Shown here one piece after another: positions 47,776-58,400 of a stretch of DNA of 64,000 bases. Within the stretch, counting starts at the first letter, position 1, and each line of letters opens with the position of its first letter. This DNA is from Hoplostethus atlanticus (Eukaryota > Chordata > Actinopteri > Trachichthyiformes > Trachichthyidae): positions 1,641,001-1,705,000 of the forward strand of contig JAXDDX010000053.1 of NCBI GenBank assembly GCA_034670405.1. Reading direction: 5' to 3'. The position numbers and the translations under genes were made by a program. The notes beneath the pieces were generated by a model. The model was given only the letters and a program-made list of their open reading frames with translations, was not told the DNA's origin and searched no databases.

Positions 47776-49044
47776 CTAAGAGGAAGAGTCAGGGTAGTGT
47801 TTCCTGAAGAGGTGGGTTTTCAGCCTGCGGCGAAAGATGGGCAGCGACTCTGCTGTCCTGACATCAGTGGGGAGTTCATTCCACCACTGCGGGGCCAGGA
47901 CAGAGAAGAGCCGTGACCGTGTAGATCGGCCGCAGGGCCCTCTGAGCGACGGGGCAACCAGTCGCCTCGAGGCAGCAGAGCGAAGTGGTCGGGCGGGGGT
48001 GTAAGGCTTGACCATAGCCTGGAGGTAAGAAGGAGCTGTTCCTTTCACTGCCCTATAGGCTAGCACCAGGGTCTTGAACTGGATGCGAGCCGCTACAGGG
48101 AGCCAGTGTAGAGAACGGAGAAGGGTAGTTGTATGGGAGAACTTGGGGCGGTTGAACACCAGACGAGCTGCAGCTTTCTGAACAAGCTCCAGAGGTCTGA
48201 TGGCAAACGCCGGGGCACCAGCAAGGAGGGAGTTGCAGTAGTCCAGGCGGGAGATGACAAGAGCCTGGATGAGCACCTGCGCTGCCTTGTCAGTGAGGAA
48301 GGGGCGAATCCTCCTGATGTTGTAGAGGAGGAATCTGCAGGAGCGTGTCACTGATGCGATGTTTGCCGAGAACGACAGTTGGTCGTCCAGGGTCACACCC
48401 AGATTCCTCGCAGTCCGAGTTGACGTCACCACAGCATTATCAATGGTGATGGCCAGGTCTCGGTGCGGACAGCCCTTCCCCGGGAGGAACATCAGCTCAG
48501 TTTTGTCCAGGTTGAGCTTCAGGTGGTGCATCGACATCCACTCCGAGATGTCTGCCAGACACGCAGCAATGCGTGCCTCCACTTGTGTGTCAGAGGGGGG
48601 AAATGACAGGATCAGCTGGGTGTCATCTGCATAGCAGTGGTAGGAAAAGTCGTGTGAATGGATAACAGAACCAAGAGATGTTGTGTAGAGGGAAAAGAGG
48701 AGAGGGCCTAGAACCGAGCCTTGCGGAACCCCAGTAGCGAGCCTGCGTGGTTCTGACACAGACCCTCTCAGCGTCACCTGGTAGGAGCGATCCGTTAGGT
48801 AGGATGCAAACATGGAGAGTGCAGAGCCTGAGACACCCATCCCCTCAAGGGTGGAGAGGAGGATCTGGTGGTTCACCGTGTCAAACGCTGCAGACAGGTC
48901 CAGGAGTATCAGGACAGAGGAGAGAGAGTTCGCTCTAGCGGCATGGAGCGACTCCGTCACTGCCAGGAGCGCAGTCTCGGTCGAGTGACCCACTTTGAAC
49001 CCAGACTGGTGGGGATCCAAGAGGTTGTTCTGGTGGAGGTACAA
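47776..49044 (-). pseudogene. L2 LINE reverse transcriptase, long open fragment
   Basis: The 422-codon frame has the RT palm motifs in order: LDLSAAFDTV (48-57), TGVPQGSVLGPLLFSLY (104-120) and the catalytic CYADDTQL (137-144). Then come thumb and C-terminal motifs typical of L2/CR1 elements (SRLDYCNSLL, KAAARLVFNR, LHWLPV, WNELPTDVR). It ends FRKHYPDSSS. The true upstream continuation (CFPSAFKTARVTP, then LLKKPTLDP in another frame) shows a one-base shift near 49155, so this is a piece of a broken ORF2. Confidence 0.9.
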
Positions 49045-49132
49045 GGACAGTTGCTTGGAGACAGCACGTTCAAGAGTTTTTGATAGGAAGGGTAGAAGGG
49101 AAACCGGTCTGTAGTTCTTGACCTCAGAGGGG

Positions 49133-50325
49133 TCAAGTGTTGGTTTCTTCAGAAGGGGGAGTGACTCTGGCAGTCTTGAAAGCAGAGGGAAAGCATCCAG
49201 ACACCAGAGACGCGTTGATGAGGTGGGTCAGGAAGGGAAGGAGTTCAGGTGCAGTAGACTGAAGCAGAGTGGATGGGACCGGGTCAAGGGAGCATGTGGT
49301 GGGGCGGCTAGATGTAACAAGGTAAAGGACCTCGTCTGGGGAGAGGGGAGAGAAATGGGATAGGGAGGGAGGTGGGAAGGGAAAAGGTGGAGAGGGTGGT
49401 AGAGAGGGATGGGTGGAAGGCAGATAGGTGTGGTTGGTGCGCAGGGCACCAGCCGGGGGGTGAGGGAAGGAGGATCGGATATCGTTGACCTTCTTGTCAA
49501 AGAAGTTGGCGAAGTCGTCAGGGCGGAGGGAGGAGGTGGGAGGAGGGGGTGGGGGTTGGAGGAGGGAAGAGAAAGTTTCAAAGAGTTTTTTTAGGGTTGG
49601 AAGCAGAAGTTTGAATTTTAGTGCAGAAGAAAGCAGCTTTAGCAGCAGATAGAGAGGAGGAAAAAGTGGAAAGGAGAGATTGGAAGGTAAGAAGGTCCTC
49701 CGGGAGGTTGCCATTTCTCCATTTGCGCTCAGCCACTCTCAGGCTCCGTCTCTCAGTACGCACTGAGTCCGACAACCAAGGGGCAGGTGGAGTTTGGCGT
49801 GCAGGCCTGGAGGTGAGGGGACAGAGATGGTCCAGAGAAGAGGACAGAGTAGAGAGAAGAAGATCAGTGGCAGTATCAGGGGATAGAAGAGAAAAAGATT
49901 CAGGGGCAGGGAGAGCAGAGAGAACAGAAGAGGAAAGATCAGTGGGAGAGAGCGAGCGGAGATTGCGACGAGAAGAAACCATGTGGGTAGGGAGAGGATG
50001 TGAGGGGGGAGAGGAGAGAGAGAGAGTGTAGGACATGAAGTAGTGGTCAGAGAGATGAAGAGGAGTGACGGAGAGGTTGGCAGTAGAACAGTGTCTGGTG
50101 AAGATTAGGTCCAGTTGGTTGCCAGCCTTGTGGGTAGGAGGAGATGGGGAGAGGGCTAGGTCGAAGGAGGCGAGGAACGAAAGAAGAAGGTCAAGCTTCT
50201 CAGTCTGGATGTTGAAGTCACCGAGAAGGATGAGTCCAGAGCCATCGTCAGGGAAGTGGGAGACTAGTGTGTCAAGCTCCTCCAGGAACTCACCAGCAGG
50301 GCTGTTACAATAGAGTTTGATATCA
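49133..50325 (-). pseudogene. L2 LINE endonuclease end and linker, two further frames
   Basis: Two overlapping frames carry the rest of the broken ORF2. One (about 49578-50325) holds the endonuclease end (ILLGDFNI, LHLSDHYF, MSYTLSLSSPPSHPLPT) and a linker with APWLSDSVRTERRSLRVAER. The other (49133-49714) holds FANFFDKKVNDIRSSF and HLINASLVSGCFPSAFKTAR, which lead into the RT. The frame change between them is near 49600. Confidence 0.8.
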
Positions 50326-50996
50326 GAAAATTAGTTTTGAATCCACAACTGGCCAAGTAATTGATGAGGCACTGGTATTGATCAACAACCCAATCAACTT
50401 TATCAGATATATATATCAGATATATTGTGGTAATTTTGTGCTATTATCAGAAAAACCTGAATTATTGTCCCTTTAAATTCAGTATTTGTTGTTGTTTCTG
50501 TGTTGTCAGTGACTGTCCAGGAGGGGGCGCTCTGGGTTAACCTGGTACTAGTAGAAAGATGAGATTCAGTGTGTGGATAATTTACTATAATTTACTGTAA
50601 TTTTTAAACCTTTATTTATCCAGGGAGGGTTGACAGTACAACCGGCGTTGTCTACTGGTGCTCATTGGAACTTTTCACTTTCCCCGCCCAGATTGTCTCA
50701 GCCGATCCTGATTAATAATACTACTAGTACTACTACTAGTACTACTACAACTAGTACTACTAATAATAAAAACATTATTATTTTTTGTGGTGAATCTGAT
50801 CAAAATGTCTCAGAAGAATCAGTTCAGGTTCAGTGTAGTATCGATCAACTCTACAATCAATCTGTAATCAATCAAACTGCAGCATTTCATCATATCAGAA
50901 CCCCCCCCCACACACACACACCCTCATCCTGGGTGTTCTTCTGACATCAGTGGTCTGTTGTTGGTCCTGGCCTCCATGTTGTAATGGACCATAGCG

Positions 50997-51000
<4 letters not shown>
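50326..51000. other. Intergenic, AT-rich
   Basis: No gene recognised. An ACT-type microsatellite lies at 50718-50765 and a (CA)n patch at 50909-50922. Confidence 0.5.

Positions 51001-51052
<52 letters not shown>
51001..51052. repeat. (GT)26 microsatellite
   Basis: Uninterrupted dinucleotide run. Confidence 0.95.
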
Positions 51053-51054
<2 letters not shown>

Positions 51055-51408
51055 CATCTGCTGCGGCCCATCAGTCCAGAGAACAGAGGACGGTCTTGCG
51101 TAACCCGACCCAGCAGGGTTCAAGTCAGCTGAACCTTTTGCACATAAAACAGGACGACGAGTTTTCACACAGAAAAACAGAAAAACAGCAGAAAAAAAGA
51201 AAAAACAGCAAAGACAAATGAGACTAAATGAGTGTGTGTGGAATTGATTTGATCATGACGAGGTCGATCGACGTTCAGACAGAGTGGACGTTCAGGAGAC
51301 GCTGGATGCAAAAAACTAAAATCAGATTTGATCTTTAATGAAATTTGAATCATTGAGATTAAGAGTTAAATAAATCTACTGGTGGTTCAGGTCAAAATCT
51401 TTCCCAGG
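51053..51408. other. Intergenic, nothing recognised
   Basis: No gene or named repeat seen. Confidence 0.5.
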
Positions 51409-51602
51409 TTAAGGAGATGAGATCAGGTCTGGTTCAGGTCAGGTAACTAAACCAGTCTGCTTCAGGTCTGGTAACTAAACCAGTCTGGTTCAGGTCAGGT
51501 AACTAAACCAGTCTGCTTCAGGTCTGGTAACTAAACCAGTCTGGTTCAGGTCTGGTAACTAAACCAGTCTGGTTCAGGTCTGGTAACTAAACCAGTCTGG
51601 TT
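51409..51602. repeat. 29-bp minisatellite
   Basis: About six copies of GGTTCAGGTCTGGTAACTAA plus ACCAGTCT, with GGTTCAGGTCAG and GCTTCAGG variants. Confidence 0.88.
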
Positions 51603-51788
51603 TGAGTTCAGGTTTTATTTTTTAACACTTATTTAGATGGAAATGTTGCAGATTATTACTTTAGATATCAACGAACGCTCCTGAACGCATCACGCTGGTC
51701 ATGAAACTTTATGATGCTCGGCGAGTCAAAGTGACCTTTGCTCCATAATCTGTCTCACAATACCTGCACTTGGCATCCAGTCAGGACC

Positions 51789-51823
51789 GTGTGTGTGTGT
51801 GTGTGTGAGTGTGTGAGTGTGTG

Positions 51824-51865
<42 letters not shown>

Positions 51866-51879
51866 TGTGTGAGTGTGTG

Positions 51880-51917
<38 letters not shown>

Positions 51918-51973
51918 TGTGTGAGTGTGTGAGTGTGAGTGTGTGTGTGTGTGTGTGTGCGTGTGAGTGTGTG

Positions 51974-52011
<38 letters not shown>
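51789..52011. repeat. Higher-order (GT)n / GAGTGTGT array
   Basis: GT runs alternate with GAGTGTGT blocks in a larger period of about 60-70 bp, repeated about four times. Open frames across it are repeat products. Confidence 0.92.
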
Positions 52012-52013
<2 letters not shown>

Positions 52014-52090
52014 GCTAGCCACCTTCATCTGTTTCAATTTCAATGTGAGTCTTTCTCTTCTTTTTCTCCAACTGGGAACCGGCTATCAGG

Positions 52091-52129
<39 letters not shown>

Positions 52130-52519
52130 TTTGAAAGGAGAACATTGTTCAGAACCACTAAATACAATCTATTTTACTATTTTACTTTTGTATTTTTATC
52201 CTGTCTTTTATCTCTGTTTTAATTGATTTCTTATCAAGTAATTGGAGCTCTGATGAACAGTGTATAAATAAAGTTTTATTATTAGTATTATAAATATGAC
52301 GTCTCAATAACAGATGATAAGAAATGTTGAACAAATTGTTTCTAGTGTGGAAAGTTAAGGGACCGAATACTTATTTTTGTTTTATTTTTATATTATGTTT
52401 AGAGTTTCACAATAAGAGTACTTTGCAAAGAACACAAATCCAGAACAAATGGATTTCTAAATGAAATGACTTGATGGCAGAACAAAATGTGCAAAAACTC
52501 TGAGGCACTGTATAAAGGT

Positions 52520-52567
<48 letters not shown>

Positions 52568-53008
52568 CTCTGCTCTCCTACAGAGTTTTTCGCTGTAACT
52601 CATCCGGCCTCCGCTGCATTCCTGCTGCTCTCCTGAGGAAACTGAATGAAAAGACGCTTCAAAGACGTTTCACCGTTCAAGTCGAAGCGGTGAAACCTGG
52701 AGCCGTGTTTGTCTTGGAGGCGGCTGCTATTGACATCACATGAACGAGATTAATATTTCATATATTTGAAACGGTCCTCTGGTTATTACAGAGGAGGAGA
52801 GATGATAAAACACAGTGTGACTTCTGTGACTGGAGGCAAGCAGACCTGAATGAACCCAGCCTGAACTCTGCAGATACAAAACGGCCATTTTATTTTGAAA
52901 TGTGCAGACAGTTCTTTGGTTTCCACACAAAAACACATGAAACAATGCTACAGTATGTTACAGACGGACTGGACGTGTGAATTCAGTTTTCAGAGCTAAT
53001 TTATCGGG
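52012..53008. other. Intergenic with two (CA)n tracts
   Basis: No gene. (CA)n at 52093-52126 and 52523-52565. Around 52355-52515 (AGGGACCGAATACTTATTTT to CACTGTATAAAGG) resembles a Tc1-like transposon end. Confidence 0.5.
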
Positions 53009-53014
53009 TTTATT
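53009..53014 (-). terminator. Candidate tgfbi polyadenylation signal
   Basis: AATAAA on the minus strand about 410 bases past the tgfbi stop codon. Confidence 0.4.
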
Positions 53015-53425
53015 AAAAAAATAAAACAAAACAAACCTAAAACACATCCAGAACCTGGCGAAGACCAAACATGCTACATGGAAACATCCAAACGAAACAC
53101 AGGATACATTTCTAAAAAAAACACTTCATTTGACACGAGAGACTTAAGTTGCAAATGTGAACTTTTCTAAATGGAACTTGATGGAGCTTCACTTGGTCAC
53201 AGCGAGTCGGTTTGGTTTTACAGTACGCTGAAATGCTGCTTTGGTAAATGAACTGAAACTTCTTCTTCTGTTTCCCGTCGCCTCCACCTCGCTGACCGAT
53301 GAAGAAGAAGGCAGTCTGAGACGACGAGACTGACCGACTGTAAAAATGGTAGAACGGGTTTGGTGGAATAAAAGCGTTGTTCTTCAGACGTGGCGGTGGC
53401 GGCGCTCCTCCTGCTGGCTGCCATT

Positions 53426-53487
53426 CTACTGGTTGCGAGTCATCGTCCTACTGGAGCGACTCTTCATCACCTTCTGGAACAGATCCT
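53426..53487 (-). CDS. tgfbi: tgfbi last coding exon (with stop)
   Basis: The 62 bp encode [20 protein letters not shown] and stop TAG (53426-53428). Acceptor TTTTTCCAG. The basic C-terminus is short compared with mammals. Confidence 0.85.
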
Positions 53488-55390
53488 CTGGAAAAACAGA
53501 CAGTGTTGATCAGAAAACCCCTGAGACCTGCTAAGACAGGAAAACCCCCCTGAGACCCGGTAAGACATGAAAACCCCCCTGAGACCCGCTAAGACAGGAA
53601 AACCCTCCTGAGACCTGCTAAGACAGGAAAACCCCCCTGAGACCCGGTAAGACATGAAAACCCCCCTGAGACCTGCTAAGACAGGAAAACCCTCCTGAGA
53701 CCCGGTAAGACATGAAAACCCCCTGAGACCCGGTAAGACAGGAAACCCCCCCGAGACCAGTTAAGACAGGAAACCCCCCTGAGACCAGGTAAGACAGGAA
53801 CCCCTCTCTGAGACCCGCTAAGACATGAAACCCCCCTGAGACCCGCTAAGACAGGAAAACCCCCCTGAGACCTGGTAAGACATGAAAACCCCTCTGAGAC
53901 CAGGTAAGACACGAACCCCCCTCTGAGACCAGGTAAGACAGGAAACCTCTCTGAGACCAGGTAAGACAGGAACCCCCCCTGAGACCAGGTAAGACAGGAA
54001 ACCTCTCTGAGACCAGGTAAGACAGGAACCCCCCCTGAGACCAGGTAAGACAGGAAACCCCTCTGAGACCAGGTAAGACAGGAAACCTCTCTGAGACCAG
54101 GTAAGACAGGAAACCCCTCTGAGACCAGGTAAGACAGGAACAGATTTGAAAACTCACCGTTCCTGAAGCTCTTGGCGTTGACCTGCAGGAGAGAAACAGG
54201 AAAACGACAATTCATCAAAACAAGGACGTGATGTAAACATGATGATGCTGTCGACACTGAAACTGATAGATCTCACAGATCACTCTGATCAGAATCGATC
54301 AACATGATGGAAAATAAACCAGGTTGAAAATGGATTATCCTCTAAACCGTTTAGTGCTGGTTCTGTTTCATGAAGTGACACCAAAACCACAGAAACCAGA
54401 TCAGTCCAGGGATCCAAGACTTCCCAAGACTCTTCCATGACATACAGCACAATGTCCATGACAGATCAACAGGTTTCCATTAGGTGTCATGTTACAAGCC
54501 TCATCTGTCCTACATGCTACATGCTACATGCTTCATACATGTTCTGTCCTTACCCCTGAAGAGGAAGAGCCTCTGGCGGGTCCATCAGCTTGTTCTCTGT
54601 CCACCTTAGGAGCTGCAGGGAGACGAAAGTCCAACTCAAGACCGGTACAGACTTTCTGTCATTTGAAACCTTTTTCACCCCCAAGCTGTGACAGTAAACT
54701 GCATCTACAACCAGGAGGAGTTTCAAGTCGTTTTAAGTTCTACTGACAAGTGACGGAGATGTTTGACTCACGCAGCGGCTTTATGACGGCTTTGACGGCG
54801 TGGACGACGCCATTGGTCGCCATCAGGTCCGCCTCCACCACCGGCACCTTGTTCACATACACTGTGTAGTTACGCTGAGACAGACAGACAGACAGGTACA
54901 CAGACAGACAGAGAGGCAGACAGAGAGACAGACAGATAGACAGACAGGCAGACAGACAGGGAGGCAGACAGACAGACAGACAGACGGACAGGCAGACAGA
55001 CAGTTAGACAGACATCAATCATCAATTAAAACCATTAAAACCATTAAAACCAGTGACAGACTTGTTAACTGGTACTTTGTAAATAAGGTGCGTTATTAAA
55101 TAAAATATCTTTGGTAGGGACGTCTCTCTCCTACTGTGCATGTTTTTAGTAACAGAACAGTGATGTCACTGGTAGTCATGACTACCAGCAACTAGCAACT
55201 AGCAGCATTCATGAAACCATTGTGACAGCTACCATGCCCAGCTCCAGCTTGTCTCCCTGCAGAGGCTTCACTCTGCTGTGGGATCCCACGCCTCCGCTGA
55301 CCAGCATGCCCTCGCCCATGTGGTACTTCAACACACCGGCCAGCTCCTGGCGGTTACCTGCCAGACAGACAGACAGACAGACAGAGAGAC

Positions 55391-55421
<31 letters not shown>

Positions 55422-58400
55422 TTGATAGACTGGATTAAACCCTGAGGACCGCAATGCAACGTTAGAAGATCACAATCGATCACTCCCCACCGAGCCTGGG
55501 AGCTACAGGATCAACCCAGCATGTCCATGTGGGGCCCACATGAGTTCTGTGGTTTCATCTGGGCTTCCAGTGGCGTTTTGATGGGTTGTGTGTGGGCGGC
55601 AGCTGGGGTAACTCTGGTCTATGTGTGGGTCCCACTTATAGCCCACCTTGACACACAAGGGGCCTCTATGGAGCCCATGGACAAATTAATATGGGCCCCA
55701 TTTGGGTTGTACCAGCCATCACTAACCCATGTGGGCCGACATGGACACGTTGGCTGGGAACACCCTGTAGTTATGATCCTTAGTCAGGAACTGAAGGAGT
55801 CTTTGGATCCATCCTTTCTGATTCCCAAGTCTGGCCGCGATCACATAGGATGCTTTTATTCATTTCAACTATATTGAACATGAACATGTTATTGAGAATA
55901 CATGTAAACATAAATTAAATATTTTTATTTCATATTTCCATAATTGGAGTCCATTAAGTTTGAGTAGAGCTGCTCAGTCAGGATTGATCATTTCCAACAT
56001 CACGATTAGCACAATTCTCCTTCGAACAGACACAAGCAATCCTTCCATGTACAATAATAAAGGCCTTCAGTGTTTGGAAGATGTCAGAGTAACACCTCTT
56101 CTTCTCTGGTGTTTTTACCTCCTTTTACAGTATGATGTGAACATCCTGGTTGCACACAGGAACCATTTTCTTTGTTTTGCCAGGGAGAGAGAAGCGACAC
56201 CATGGCAGCCTGTCCTTCAACATGGCGGCATGCCCCCATAACGGGTTACCTCCAAACACTCCATCGCTGTCCCCGCATTGCTTTATTAGGCTGAAGCACA
56301 AGGTTGCGTGCTGTGATTCACTTCACATGTCAAGATTGCACTAGTGCTGCCAAGGCAGAAGAAAACACGTTGATTAACTCGGACAGTTTGTATAAACCTG
56401 CTTCTACCAACCCATCTCAGCAGTAGTAAATGGTTTGGCCGCGATTCCTGCATATAAACAAAGGTGTTGCTGAGCGGCTTCAGGACGTCCAGGCCAAACA
56501 AGGAGCAGACGCTCAGCACGGGCAAAAATAGATCCGCAGGCCGCTTCAAACGAATTTGATCTACTTGAGATCTACTGGATCTGTCTCGCTAGGTGTGTAA
56601 ACACGACGCATCGACTGCACACAGTAAATAAAATGCCACTTGTGTTTAGTAGTAAGTAGTCAAAGTGTTTTTCAGTGTATTCAAGTATTTGACTGATATA
56701 TTCAGGGTTCCTACACCTTTCTGCTAATCACATTCCAGGACTTTTCCAAGACTATTTATTCCATGACAAGCACAGTTTCCATGACGTATCCATCAGAGTG
56801 AATCAGGTTTCCAACAAGCAGACAAGCTTCACATTCAACATGTCACTGGTTGGAAAAAACATTCCATGACATTTCCAAACCTCTACGCACAGGTTACATT
56901 CTCCAACTTTTCCAGGCCTGGATAACAAGTTTTGAATTCCATGACTATTCCAGGTTTCCCATGACCATAAGAATCGTGTCCCCCAAACCCTGAGGCATGG
57001 CAAAGTCCCGGCAGATAATATTCACCACCAAAACTAGTGAACCCGCTGGCTGGTGACCACATATTAATATGTAGTTTGACTACGCTCTACAAAGAACAAG
57101 AGCTCAGAGGACCTTTAGGAGCTCTTCAGAGGGCAACTATCTGAAGAAGGTTCCTTGGAGAACCCCTTCATAAAGGGTTCTTGAACCCTGACGGTACTTC
57201 AGGAACCTCTAACATGTGGTTCTTTGAGGATAGGGATATTTGTTTTCTAGTGAGGAACCCTATTTGCTTCCTTTGGTTCTCAGGAGAACCTTGTTAAACA
57301 GCGACACAGACCACAAAATGAAACAGCTCAGAGGAACCTTCAGTTGTTCTTCACTTGTATCAGCAAGACTGATACAAACCAAACCAATCTACATGAGAAA
57401 GGTCTGCAGGTATGAGAGAGTGAGCAGAATGAATGGTCAATGTGAAATTCAGTAAGACGCTGAACTGGTCTGAAGGGCCAACGTTTATCAAAACCTTTAA
57501 AATCAGGAACTAGGGAGGAGAAGGAGTGCTGCTGCTTGAGACCAAAGACTCAACTGTGCTGAGTAGAAATACAGTATAAGTGTTTGAGGAAGAAATACTT
57601 AGGGAGGGAAACTCATCCACCTCTTAATATTGGAGATGCTCATGTCCCCCCCAATGCATAGGGGAACCCCAGAAGGTTCCTTGAAGAACCCCTTTATAAA
57701 GGTTCCTCCCTTTATGAAGGAACCTTCTTCAAAGAACCATTTCGGGATGTTTTTCTTATGCAGAGCTCCGATGTCTTCCTGGCTCTCTTTGGATCTTAGA
57801 AGATCACCGTCTAGTTTTATCGTGCAGCCAATATCTGCAGGAGTGTAACGAAGGCCTGGAACCGTTTAAAGGCAGATGTTTGGAAGCGACTTCCTCTACG
57901 GAGAATCCAGATTGCATTCCAGGCTGTAATCACTTCTGGGTGTCGACAGGCAGAGTGAGTCAGTCTCTCTGTCAGTGACGCTGAGCTCAACGTTGAGACA
58001 GAGGAGATTTTAAGACAGGGTTCCTACTCCTAATCAAACTGCAGGACTTTTCCAAGACTATTCCATGACATACAGCACAATTTCCATTCCAGTCTTCCGT
58101 TGAACATGTGGTGTGAATGTCCAGGTCTTATTTCTGCTCCAACTATCTCTTAGGACCGAAACTATCAGGACATTTCTGATCTGAAGTGGATCAACAAGCA
58201 GCCAAGCTGGAACATTCAACATTTCACTGGTTGGAGGAAAAGATCAGCAACACATTTACATAATGTCTACAAACTATATGCACATGATCCATTTTCCAAA
58301 ACTCTTTCAGGATAACTGGAAAACATAATTTTGAATTCCATGACTTTTCCAGGTTTTCCATGACCGTAGGAACCCTGTTAGGAGGAAATACAATACCGTG

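Larger units (their letters stand above)
47432..50325 (-). mobile_element. L2-clade LINE, 5'-truncated and frameshifted
   Basis: A non-LTR retrotransposon in minus orientation. The 3' end at low coordinates has CGCTTTGGATAAAAGCGTCT, CTAAATGACTGTAATG and (TAATG)n, the L2-type tail. Upstream lie the reverse transcriptase (47776-49044) and further 5' the end of the endonuclease domain: ILLGDFNIQTEKLD and LHLSDHYF around 50040-50230. The element starts inside the endonuclease, so it is 5'-truncated (about 2.9 kb). The reading frame shifts at about 49600 and 49155, so no full protein is made. Confidence 0.88.

Noticed and set aside
47776..49044. Host gene for a reverse-transcriptase-like protein
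   Set aside because: Frameshifts upstream, L2-type tail and truncated endonuclease show a dead LINE copy.
51726..52043. Reverse frame of His-Thr repeats
   Set aside because: Translation of a GT/CA microsatellite.
53515..54140. Possible CRISPR array
   Set aside because: Units are directly adjacent with no unique spacers, and the sequence is from an animal genome; it is a minisatellite.
53676..54257. 193-codon reverse frame rich in 'SCLTWSQ' repeats
   Set aside because: It is a translation of the 28-bp minisatellite, which also stays open in a second frame; no protein family.
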